From the NCBI GenBank assembly GCA_029561105.1, contig JAKQJQ010000033.1, positions 1 through 39,010 on the forward strand: a stretch of 39,010 bases of DNA, written 5' to 3'. Source of the stretch: Bacteroidota bacterium (lineage in GTDB: Bacteria; Bacteroidota; Bacteroidia; Flavobacteriales; Flavobacteriaceae). This document shows positions 8,083 to 14,839 of this stretch, piece by piece. The notes beneath the pieces were generated by a model. That model worked only from the letters and a program-made list of their open reading frames with translations. It was not told where the DNA came from and made no database searches. A program made the position numbers and the translations under genes. Numbering within the stretch: position 1 is the first letter of the stretch; each line of letters begins with the position of its first letter.

Positions 8083-8174
8083 TCTGCATTAGAGATGTTT
8101 CCGGGATTCGTAAATTACCTTCAGGGAAGGGGCTTTACCGTCCCTAGTGAAAAATCGAATGCCGCAGATGCAGA
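8083..8174 (+). ncRNA. candidate structured RNA, possibly 6S-Flavo-like
   Basis: The gap folds by eye into one long interrupted rod. TCTGCAT (8083-8089) pairs with ATGCAGA (8168-8174). CGGGATTCG (8102-8110) pairs with CGAATGCCG (8156-8164) with one mismatch. TTCA-GGGA (8120-8127) pairs with TCCC-TAG-TGAA (8141-8151), closing on a GG/CC mini-hairpin with a CTTTA loop. Asymmetric internal loops separate the helices. A rod of about 90-110 nt with internal loops is the general plan of 6S RNA, and a flavobacterial form (6S-Flavo) is known. The identity is a guess from shape, not a motif match. The strand is assumed from the orientation of the flanking genes. Confidence 0.4.
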
Positions 8175-8451
8175 AAAACCGGATACTTTGTTAAATTAAT
8201 GGCGCTTCAATAAATAACCCACTAAGACCATCTCAAAACAAAGTGAGCTGTCGGCTCCGGGGTTTTGATGACACAATATTGTCAGGAAACTGCAACAGCG
8301 ATAAAAATTTTAAAAAAATAATTCGCTCGAATCGCCTGATTTTAAAGGGTTTTTAAAAATACTCCCCAGAAAAATCCATTATTTTAATACCATTGTACAA
8401 CGTTTTTGGATTGGTTCCCGTCTATGCTAACAGAAACCCTTTAGAAAGATT
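8175..8451. other. non-coding region upstream of the sigma factor gene
   Basis: No gene is seen. It contains a hairpin, CAAAAC (8234-8239) with GTTTTG (8262-8267) enclosing GAGC-TGTCG-GCTC, and a perfect palindrome ACAATATTGT (8273-8282) that could be an operator. The promoter of the sigma factor operon must lie here, but no TAnnTTTG match was found close to its start. This would fit control by an alternative sigma factor. Confidence 0.4.
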
Positions 8452-9012
8452 TTGAAAGTAATCCATTTACATCAGGAAGAAAAGGAGATCATCCAAATGG
8501 CTGTCGAGAACAACAGGCAGGCACAACAGCTGGTCTACAACAAGTACGCTTCTAAAATGTTGAGCGTTTGCCGACAATACATCAAGGATTTACACCACGC
8601 CGAAGATTTAATGATCAGCGCTTTCATGAAAGTGTTCACCCACATGAAAAATTTTGAACACAAAGGCAGTTTTGAAGGCTGGATCAGAAGAATCATGATC
8701 AACGAGTGCATTTCCTACATCAGAGCGCAAAAAAAAGTCAGTTTCCTGGAAGACGAATATTACAAGGAAGACAGTTTCAATAACATCGAAAGCAACCTCA
8801 GCGTAGAAGACATCCAGTTTTTGATAGACAGTTTACCCGACGGATACAAAATGATTTTCAACCTATACGCGATAGAAGGCTACAAGCACCTCGAGATCGC
8901 AGACCTGCTGGGCATTTCAGAAAGTACGTCGAAGTCGCAGTTGCACCATGCGAGAAAAATGTTGCAGGAACAAATATCCAAATTAAAAAACTACAGCCAT
9001 GGCACAGCATAA
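8452..9012 (+). CDS. RNA polymerase sigma-70 family factor (ECF-like)
   Basis: 186 aa from a TTG start at 8452 (MKVIHLHQEEKEII), preceded by an AGAAAG purine stretch. The next in-frame ATG (MAVENN) would remove 16 residues. Region 2 is present at about 27-90, with HHAEDLMISAFMKVF and FEGWIRRIMINECISYIR. The DNA-binding region 4 helix-turn-helix is at about 125-175, with EGYKHLEIADLLGISESTSKSQLHHAR. Region 3 is absent, as in ECF (group 4) sigma factors. The following gene overlaps by 14 bases and encodes a membrane protein that may be its anti-sigma partner. The signal sensed is unknown. Confidence 0.9.
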   Translation: MKVIHLHQEEKEIIQMAVENNRQAQQLVYNKYASKMLSVCRQYIKDLHHAEDLMISAFMKVFTHMKNFEHKGSFEGWIRRIMINECISYIRAQKKVSFLEDEYYKEDSFNNIESNLSVEDIQFLIDSLPDGYKMIFNLYAIEGYKHLEIADLLGISESTSKSQLHHARKMLQEQISKLKNYSHGTA

Positions 9013-9733
9013 GATAGATAAGGATTTTAGGAGTAAACTTGCCCAGCGCGAGATTACGCCCACAGCCAACGCCTGGGACAGACTCGATGCAATGCTTACT
9101 GTAGCCGAGGAAAAAAAGCCAAAGAAAGATTTTGGCTGGCTCTATATCGCTGCAAGTGTGGTTGGTTTTTTGCTCATGGGGACGGTTTATTTCAACAATA
9201 TTCCCGAACTCAAAGACGTAAGAAGGGAAGGGAATAATGAGATTGTCCTTCAAAATAACAAAGAGGAAAAGACAACCCAACCAGCAACAACAGAAATCCT
9301 TCCAACAGTTTCCGATTCACAAAGCATCGCAGCAGTAACGCCTACAAATACAAAGCAATCATCAATCAAAACCAATAATTCAATCATCAATCAAGAAGCG
9401 AACAATCGACACGCAATCAATCAAAATCAATCCATCAACCCGGTTCAAACGGTTAACGACCTTCCTAATCAGTCGCAGTTAATCGCAGAGAACCAACCAT
9501 CAGCCAAAACCGGGCAGACCATCACCAACCAATCAGTTGACGAACTGCTTGCCAATGCCGGAACCGCCCAACAATCACCCGCCAAAAGTTCGGTCAAAGT
9601 CAACGCCAAAAGCCTCTTGTCACAGGTAGACGGCGAAGTCAACCAGACTTTTCGCGAGAAAATCATCCGCAAAATCGGACGGAATTACCAGGAGGTTGCC
9701 CAAGCCGTCTCCACCCGAAACATCCAACAATAA
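8999..9733 (+). CDS. single-pass membrane protein, putative anti-sigma factor
   Basis: 244 aa. The N-terminal 45 residues are cytoplasmic and include NAWDRLDAMLTVAEEKKP. One transmembrane segment follows at about 46-66 (WLYIAASVVGFLLMGTVYF). The periplasmic part is low-complexity, rich in Gln, Asn, Thr and Ser (about 75-185), and ends in a conserved-looking C-terminal helix (LLSQVDGEVNQTFREKIIRKI). The layout and the 14-base overlap with the sigma factor gene suggest an anti-sigma factor. No zinc-binding HxxxCxxC motif is present, so the role is inferred from context only. Confidence 0.7.
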   Translation: MAQHKIDKDFRSKLAQREITPTANAWDRLDAMLTVAEEKKPKKDFGWLYIAASVVGFLLMGTVYFNNIPELKDVRREGNNEIVLQNNKEEKTTQPATTEILPTVSDSQSIAAVTPTNTKQSSIKTNNSIINQEANNRHAINQNQSINPVQTVNDLPNQSQLIAENQPSAKTGQTITNQSVDELLANAGTAQQSPAKSSVKVNAKSLLSQVDGEVNQTFREKIIRKIGRNYQEVAQAVSTRNIQQ

Positions 9734-9762
9734 TCATTAATCAGCATTTAAATCCAAAACAC

Positions 9763-10812
9763 ATGAGAAATTTAACCATTTACTTAACCGGTTTCCTATG
9801 CCTTTTTTTGACCAACCTTTTCGGGCAGGCAACCTTCGAATCGCGCGCTAAAGACATTGCCGCAAAGATTGAAACCATCACCAAAGAAGAGAAGGCCGCG
9901 CTCAAAACCGAAGTAGAATTGATTAACGGCCAACTCGAAAGCGGGGCCATAACCGCCGCGCAAGCCGAATCCCAAAAACAGCAAGTTGCCGACAAACGCG
10001 CCAAAAACATCGAAACGCGTGTAGCCAGCGCCGAAGAAGAACTCAAAGCGCTCGTACAGGAAAAAGTAGACGGCAAAATCTCCGAAAATGACTCGGTTCA
10101 TAAGAAAAATAAAATCTCCATCGGCTGGGACAACAAAGAAGATCGTAAAAAGAAAGAAGAAAACGGCGAACCCAGAACCACTTCGCAATTTGTACTCGCC
10201 GGAGGTTTCAATAACCTGGTTACCGATGGCGCCGTAGCCAACTCCGATTTCGGCTATCTCAGATCGGTTTTTTTTGAATGGGGATTCACGCACAACACCA
10301 GAATCCTCAAAGAAAGCAACCTACTTCATTTCAAATACGGGCTTTCCTTTACCTACAATATGCTTACCGCTACAGACAACCGCGCGTTTGTAGACACAGG
10401 CAACCAAACCGTTTTGGCCGTTTCGCCACACCATTTGCGCGCCAAAGACACCTATTTTAAAAATGTATTCCTTGAACTTCCCCTGCATTTGGAGTTCGAT
10501 TTCAGCAAGAACGAAACCAAAGACGGCAAGAAAATCTTCAGGAGCCACCAAGGATTCAGGATGGGATTTGGCGGATTCGTGGGCTACAACGTCAACTCCA
10601 AACAATTCCTTTCGTACAAAGAAAACGGCTACCGCATCAAGGAACGTCAAAAAGGCAACTGGAATATAGACGACTGGAACTACGGTGTGAGCGCTTACAT
10701 CGGTTATAAAGAAACCAGTTTGTATGTGAAGTACGACCTGAACCCCATGTTCAAGAACAATGCGGTAGACCAGAACAACATTTCGGCAGGCATCCGATTT
10801 GACCTCAATTAA
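9763..10812 (+). CDS. putative outer-membrane protein with N-terminal coiled coil
   Basis: 349 aa. The signal peptide (about 1-21, MRNLTIYLTGFLCLFLTNLFGQ) is followed by an Ala/Glu/Lys-rich coiled-coil region (about 25-105). A charged linker (NKEDRKKKEENGE) leads to about 200 residues of alternating hydrophobic/aromatic strands (SQFVLAGGFNN, YGLSFTYNML, GFRMGFGGFVGYNV, YGVSAYIGYKETSLYVKYDL) ending in SAGIRFDLN. The final pattern, with an aromatic near the C-terminus, fits a small beta-barrel. It lies 29 bases behind the putative anti-sigma gene, so it is probably the third gene of that operon and may be an envelope target or sensor. The function is unknown. Confidence 0.75.
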   Translation: MRNLTIYLTGFLCLFLTNLFGQATFESRAKDIAAKIETITKEEKAALKTEVELINGQLESGAITAAQAESQKQQVADKRAKNIETRVASAEEELKALVQEKVDGKISENDSVHKKNKISIGWDNKEDRKKKEENGEPRTTSQFVLAGGFNNLVTDGAVANSDFGYLRSVFFEWGFTHNTRILKESNLLHFKYGLSFTYNMLTATDNRAFVDTGNQTVLAVSPHHLRAKDTYFKNVFLELPLHLEFDFSKNETKDGKKIFRSHQGFRMGFGGFVGYNVNSKQFLSYKENGYRIKERQKGNWNIDDWNYGVSAYIGYKETSLYVKYDLNPMFKNNAVDQNNISAGIRFDLN

Positions 10813-10839
10813 ATTTTGTTTAGTTATTCATACTTGGAG

Positions 10840-10869
10840 AAGCGCTTTGAAAGAGGCGCTTTTTTTTTT
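10840..10869 (+). terminator. rho-independent terminator of the sigma factor operon
   Basis: AAGCGC (10840-10845) pairs with GCGCTT (10856-10861) around a 10-base loop and is followed by an uninterrupted run of T to 10869. Confidence 0.88.
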
Positions 10870-10870
10870 G

Positions 10871-11010
10871 AAGCCCATCCGGCTGTACGCTGCAAGCTTT
10901 TCTTCAAAAATGCTTTTTTGCTCCCACCGCAAAGCGCTTCGGTTGGTCGCGTTTGCAGTTGGGCAAAAAAAGCATTTTTATCCAAAAGGCTTTCCGCTGC
11001 CATCCGGGCT
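10871..11010 (+). repeat. dispersed hairpin repeat, copy 2
   Basis: About 140 bp starting AAGCCCATCCGGCTGTACG and ending CTGCCATCCGGGCT. AAAAATGCTTTTTTGC in the left half is complementary to GCAAAAAAAGCATTTTT in the right half, so the element can fold on itself. It is nearly identical in plan to copy 4 (34084). It sits between the sigma-operon terminator and the dnaG promoter. No protein is likely. Confidence 0.85.
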
Positions 11011-11050
11011 AAAAAACGCCGTGCCCATTTCAGCACCACAGAAAACTTCC

Positions 11051-11058
11051 TATCTTTG
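11051..11058 (+). promoter_or_regulatory. putative promoter of dnaG
   Basis: TATCTTTG matches TAnnTTTG exactly, with TTTC at 11028 as a possible -33 element. The predicted leader runs about 50 bases to the TTG start and contains the heptad repeats at 11071. Confidence 0.55.
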
Positions 11059-11070
11059 ACGCTTGCAACG

Positions 11071-11098
11071 TTCGACTTTCGACTTTCGACTTTCGACT
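11071..11098 (+). repeat. tandem heptad repeat (TTCGACT) in the dnaG leader
   Basis: Four exact tandem copies of TTCGACT (11071-11098) are followed by a degenerate fifth. The reverse complement is AGTCGAA, the same heptad family found before murG and around murC. It ends 12 bases before the dnaG start codon. Confidence 0.9.
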
Positions 11099-11110
11099 TT
11101 TCACTGAACT

Positions 11111-13087
11111 TTGATCTCAAAAAACACCATCGATACCGTTTTTGAAACCGCCCGCGTTGAGGAGGTCATTGGTGATTTTGTACAACTCAAGCGCGCCGGT
11201 AGTAACTTTAAGGGACTCAGCCCATTTTCTGACGAGCGTTCACCGTCATTTATGGTGTCGCCCGCCAAACAAATCTGGAAGGATTTCAGTTCGGGCAAAG
11301 GCGGCAACGCGGTTGCTTTTTTGATGGAACACGAACATTTCACTTATCCTGAAGCCATCCGTTACCTCGCCAAAAAGTACAACATCGAGATCGAGGAAAC
11401 CGAGCGCACCGACGAGGAAAAAGCCGTCACCGACATCAAAGAGAGCATGTACCTGGTTTCTGAATACGCCAAAGACTATTTCCACGACATCCTTTTACAT
11501 TCCGAGGAAGGCAAGGCCATCGGTTATTCCTATTTCAAAGAGCGCGGCTTTACTTCAGACACCATCAAAAAATTCGCCCTCGGATATTCGCCCGAACAAT
11601 GGGACGCGTTCTCAAAAGAAGCGCTCGGCAAAGGTTACAAGCTTGAGTTTCTTGAAAGTACCGGGCTTACCATCAACAAAGAAGAACGGCTCATAGACCG
11701 ATTCCGCGGCCGCGTGATGTTCCCAATCCAAAGCATGTCGGGTCGTGTGCTCGGTTTTGGTGGACGGATTTTGGGCAATGACAAAAAAGCAGCCAAATAC
11801 CTCAATTCGCCCGAAAGCGACATCTACCACAAAAGCAAAGTTTTATACGGGATTTTCCAGGCCAAGCAAGCCATTGCCAAAAACAACCTTTGTTATCTGG
11901 TGGAAGGTTACACCGATGTTATCCAGTTCAACCAGGCCGGTATAGAAAACGTGGTTGCCTCGTCTGGAACGGCGCTCACACCAGACCAAATTCGTCTTGT
12001 CAACCGATTGACCAAAAATATCACCGTTTTATACGATGGCGATGCGGCGGGTTTGCGAGCCTCGATCCGCGGAGTCGATTTGATCCTCGAGGAAGGCATG
12101 AATGTTCGCGTTTGTACCTTTCCAGAAGGCGAAGATCCTGATAGTTTTGCGCGCAAGCATTCGTCCGGGGAAATCCTGGCATACCTCGACAAAAATTCCA
12201 ACGATTTCATCCAGTTCAAGGCGTCACTCTTGATGGATGAAGCCAAACACGATCCCATCAAAAAAGCCGATTTGATCCGCGATATGGTACTTAGTATCTC
12301 CAAAATCCCAGACCGTATCAAGCGCGAAATCTACATACAGGAAACCTCGCGCATCATGGACATTTCAGAGCAGGTCTTGCTCAATACGCTCGCACAGCTT
12401 GTCCAAAAAGACTTAAGCGAGGCCGGTAAGAAAGCCAAACAGGAACAAAAGGCGTTTGAGGTCGTTAAAGACCAAGACGAGGCCGTTGCGGTAGAAAAGG
12501 TCGATATCCTGTACGGACTGGAACGCAAAATCATCGAAATCCTGCTACTTTACGGCGACAAGATCGAGGAATTTGAAGATGTCTTGCTCAAAACCAACGA
12601 AGAAGGCGAAATAGAGGAAGTCATCGAAAAAAAAGACTACAAAGTGTACCAACGCATATTCCTGAGTTTGCAGGAAGATGAGGTAGAGCTCGCCAATCCG
12701 TTGTTTAGGAGCATCTATAACCACCTCGTGGATTATTTCCACCAGAATGAACACTTCCAGATTGAGCAATACCTGCAAAACCTCGAACCCGAATTCAACC
12801 AGGAAGTCACCGATATCCTCATGCTCGAAGAACAACAATCGCTGCACAATTGGGAAGGCCAACACATCATTGTGAAGCTCAAAGACCAAACCGTTGGGCA
12901 ATACGTTTCAGAAACGATACTCACGTTGCGTTGGTTTTTGGTGAGCCGTATCATAGAAGAACTTAAAGGTGAAATCTCCCATGAGCCTGACTCCGACAAC
13001 ACAGAGCCACTCTCTATGGCTATGGATTATTCGCGCTTGATTAATACTTTTTCAAAGAAATTAGGAAGGGTAATGTCACGGTATTAG
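11111..13087 (+). CDS. dnaG: DNA primase
   Basis: 658 aa from a TTG start (MISKNTIDTVFE); no ATG or GTG fits upstream. It synthesises RNA primers for the replication fork. The N-terminal CHC2-type zinc-finger fold is recognisable, but the four metal ligands are replaced: GLSPFSDE has Ser37 and Ser40 where Cys and His are expected, and KDFSSGKGG has Asp58 and Ser61 in place of the Cys pair. The polymerase core is intact, with the TOPRIM motifs VEGYTDV, SSGTAL, LYDGDAAG and GEDPDSF. The C-terminal 200 residues are the helicase-binding region. The leader holds heptad repeats. Catalytic function is expected to be retained. Confidence 0.96.
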   Translation: MISKNTIDTVFETARVEEVIGDFVQLKRAGSNFKGLSPFSDERSPSFMVSPAKQIWKDFSSGKGGNAVAFLMEHEHFTYPEAIRYLAKKYNIEIEETERTDEEKAVTDIKESMYLVSEYAKDYFHDILLHSEEGKAIGYSYFKERGFTSDTIKKFALGYSPEQWDAFSKEALGKGYKLEFLESTGLTINKEERLIDRFRGRVMFPIQSMSGRVLGFGGRILGNDKKAAKYLNSPESDIYHKSKVLYGIFQAKQAIAKNNLCYLVEGYTDVIQFNQAGIENVVASSGTALTPDQIRLVNRLTKNITVLYDGDAAGLRASIRGVDLILEEGMNVRVCTFPEGEDPDSFARKHSSGEILAYLDKNSNDFIQFKASLLMDEAKHDPIKKADLIRDMVLSISKIPDRIKREIYIQETSRIMDISEQVLLNTLAQLVQKDLSEAGKKAKQEQKAFEVVKDQDEAVAVEKVDILYGLERKIIEILLLYGDKIEEFEDVLLKTNEEGEIEEVIEKKDYKVYQRIFLSLQEDEVELANPLFRSIYNHLVDYFHQNEHFQIEQYLQNLEPEFNQEVTDILMLEEQQSLHNWEGQHIIVKLKDQTVGQYVSETILTLRWFLVSRIIEELKGEISHEPDSDNTEPLSMAMDYSRLINTFSKKLGRVMSRY

Positions 13088-13118
13088 TGCTTGAGTTTTT
13101 TCTGACTGCGTATAAAAA

Positions 13119-13138
13119 AACGTCCCAAAAAGGACGTT
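13119..13138. terminator. bidirectional terminator between dnaG and the response regulator
   Basis: AACGTCC (13119-13125) pairs with GGACGTT (13132-13138) around CAAAAA. The A run before the stem serves the minus-strand gene; on the plus strand a T-containing tail (CTATTATTT) follows. Confidence 0.75.
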
Positions 13139-13173
13139 CTATTATTTCTCAGCTATTTTTACCTTAGCACCTT

Positions 13174-13803
13174 CTAAACAATCTCAAGCGTTTTCGCCTT
13201 ATTGACCAAATCTACCAGGTTTGTAACATTCAATTTCGTGAGCAATCGCAACTTATAAGTACTGATTGTTTTTTCATTGAGCCCTAAAATAGAAGAGATT
13301 TCGTTGTTTTTCTTACCGTTGCTCAAATAACGCAACACCTCGATTTCACGGTTAGACAGTTTGCGGTACAAACGCTCGCTTTTGTTTTGTTTGGCAATCA
13401 GGGCGAGGTTTTTCTTGATGACATCGTTTAAAATGACTTGTCCCTGATGTACCTTCATAATCGCGATACCCAAACTTTCGAGTTTCGCGGTTTTGTGTAC
13501 ATAACCTGCGACTCCTGCTTTTATGGCGTTTGGTGCGTAGATTTGCTCCGAGTAGCTGCTAAAAACGATGATCTTGGTTTTTGTGTAATTCTTAATAATG
13601 GCTTTGAGTTCGTATATACTCGAAAGACCGTCGAGGTCGAGATCCAAAACCAATACATCTATCTCCTTAGTATATAGTACATCTTTGACCATTGAAAAAT
13701 TTCCAACATTGGCAACGATGCTGATATCGATATGATCTTTGAAGTACGATTTTACCCCAAAGTGAACCACAGGATAATTATCCGCTAGACAAACTTTTAT
13801 CAT
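13174..13803 (-). CDS. NarL/LuxR-family response regulator
   Basis: 209 aa transcription factor. The receiver domain (about 1-120) has phosphoacceptor Asp54 in VLVLDLDLDG, acidic Asp8 and the conserved Lys in YVHKTAK (about 104). The C-terminal LuxR-type helix-turn-helix (about 145-205) has LSNREIEVLRYLSNGKKNNEISSILGLNEKTISTYK. No sensor kinase is adjacent, so its partner is encoded elsewhere. It lies 90 bases downstream of nadE on the same strand. An AT-rich TAAATTTA element (13841-13848) could be its own promoter. The target genes are unknown. Confidence 0.93.
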   Translation of the reverse strand: MIKVCLADNYPVVHFGVKSYFKDHIDISIVANVGNFSMVKDVLYTKEIDVLVLDLDLDGLSSIYELKAIIKNYTKTKIIVFSSYSEQIYAPNAIKAGVAGYVHKTAKLESLGIAIMKVHQGQVILNDVIKKNLALIAKQNKSERLYRKLSNREIEVLRYLSNGKKNNEISSILGLNEKTISTYKLRLLTKLNVTNLVDLVNKAKTLEIV

Positions 13804-13892
13804 AATGCTATTTTTATGGGTTTTAACCCGAATGAGACTATAAATTTAGTTAATAAAAACTTAATAACTAAAATTTTTTAGATGAAACGCCA

Positions 13893-14693
13893 TTAATCCC
13901 GATGAACTAAACAAACTGGTATAGGGTTCATTTTGTGTTGGTTAGATTTGTTCAGGTGTTTGTAAATCTCAAAAACGTGTTTTTCGCGGCCAGAGAAATC
14001 GTTGGCGGTTTTCCCGTCGGCATCGGCAAGCATCGCCCATTCCAGTTCGTCATAGTTTGCACCAATCTGGTCCTCATCGGTGCGGTCGTCGCCAAAAAGC
14101 CCGTCGGTAGGCGCTGCAGTCAGGATCGACTGGGGGATTTTGAGGTATTCCCCAAGCGCATAAACGTCCGATTTCATCAAATCGGCAATCGGGCTCAAAT
14201 CTACGCCGCCATCGCCATATTTGGTGTAAAATCCAACGCCAAAATCCTCTACCTTATTCCCGGTTCCCGCCACAAGCAATCCGTGGATGCCTGCAAAGTA
14301 ATATAAGGTAGTCATGCGCAAACGCGCACGGGTATTGGCCAAGGCGAGATTGCCACGCACCACATCGTCGGTCTCGGGTACCGCTTTTTTGAAAATTTCA
14401 AAAGCATGCGTCAAATCGGCTTCGGCATTCCAGACATTCGGGAAACGTTTTTTGAGTTGCTCGATGTGCTCGCGTCCTCGTGTGACCTGGCTCTGTGCCT
14501 GATGGATGGGCATCTCCACACACAACACCTCAAAACCGGTCTGTGCACACAAAGTTGAGGTCACCGCCGAGTCTACACCGCCCGAAATCCCCACTACAAA
14601 CCCCTTCACATTAGCATTATCGGCATAGGCTGTTAGCCAACTCACAATCTGATCGTTGACGCTTTGAACATTAATCGTACTTTTTTTAGGCAT
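13893..14693 (-). CDS. nadE: NAD synthetase (ammonia-dependent)
   Basis: 266 aa from the ATG at 14693 (MPKKSTINVQSV). A longer frame from a TTG at 14735 would overlap the promoter and is rejected. It converts deamido-NAD to NAD using ATP and ammonia. The ATP-pyrophosphatase P-loop SGGVDS is at 37-42. Family motifs NTRARLRMTTLYYFA, AGTGNKVEDFGVGFYTKYGDGG and PTDGLFGDDRTDEDQIGANYDELE follow. There is no N-terminal glutaminase domain, which fits the ammonia-dependent short form. It is divergent from gldB, the arrangement known in flavobacteria. Confidence 0.96.
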   Translation of the reverse strand: MPKKSTINVQSVNDQIVSWLTAYADNANVKGFVVGISGGVDSAVTSTLCAQTGFEVLCVEMPIHQAQSQVTRGREHIEQLKKRFPNVWNAEADLTHAFEIFKKAVPETDDVVRGNLALANTRARLRMTTLYYFAGIHGLLVAGTGNKVEDFGVGFYTKYGDGGVDLSPIADLMKSDVYALGEYLKIPQSILTAAPTDGLFGDDRTDEDQIGANYDELEWAMLADADGKTANDFSGREKHVFEIYKHLNKSNQHKMNPIPVCLVHRD

Positions 14694-14722
14694 ATTTTCA
14701 GAAAATTTAAAACTGTCGGATG

Positions 14723-14740
14723 TATCTTTGCCCAAAGTTA
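14723..14740. promoter_or_regulatory. face-to-face TAnnTTTG promoter pair (gldB / nadE)
   Basis: TATCTTTG (plus, 14723-14730) and CAAAGTTA (minus TAACTTTG, 14733-14740) are separated by 2 bases and form an 18-bp near-palindrome. The plus half would drive gldB through a leader of about 100 bases; the minus half would drive nadE with a leader of about 35 bases. Two polymerases could not occupy both at once. Confidence 0.55.
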
Positions 14741-14750
14741 ATTAATTTTT

Positions 14751-14828
14751 GAAGCTATTTCCTGCTGTACGCTGTATCTTTTCTGTCTTAAAGAAAGCCA
14801 GAAAAGGATGCCGCTTCCATCAGGGCTA
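14751..14828 (+). repeat. dispersed hairpin repeat, copy 3 (short form)
   Basis: About 78 bp from GAAGCTATTTCCTGCTGTACG to TTCCATCAGGGCT. Its ends match copies 2 and 4, but the centre is shorter: CTTTTCTG pairs with CAGAAAAG. It lies entirely in the predicted gldB leader, so it would be a hairpin in the gldBC mRNA ending about 11 bases before the ATG. Confidence 0.65.
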
Positions 14829-14839
14829 GAACACCGTCT

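Noticed and set aside
8045-8451. Riboswitch controlling the sigma factor gene
   Set aside because: None of the common riboswitch core motifs was recognised. The fold is nearly 280 bases from the start codon with no expression platform, so a free-standing RNA is more likely.
10816-11145. Open frames on both strands over the dispersed repeat copy 2
   Set aside because: Their sequences follow the hairpin repeat and the heptads. The same repeat at 34084 gives different frames, so they are chance reading frames.
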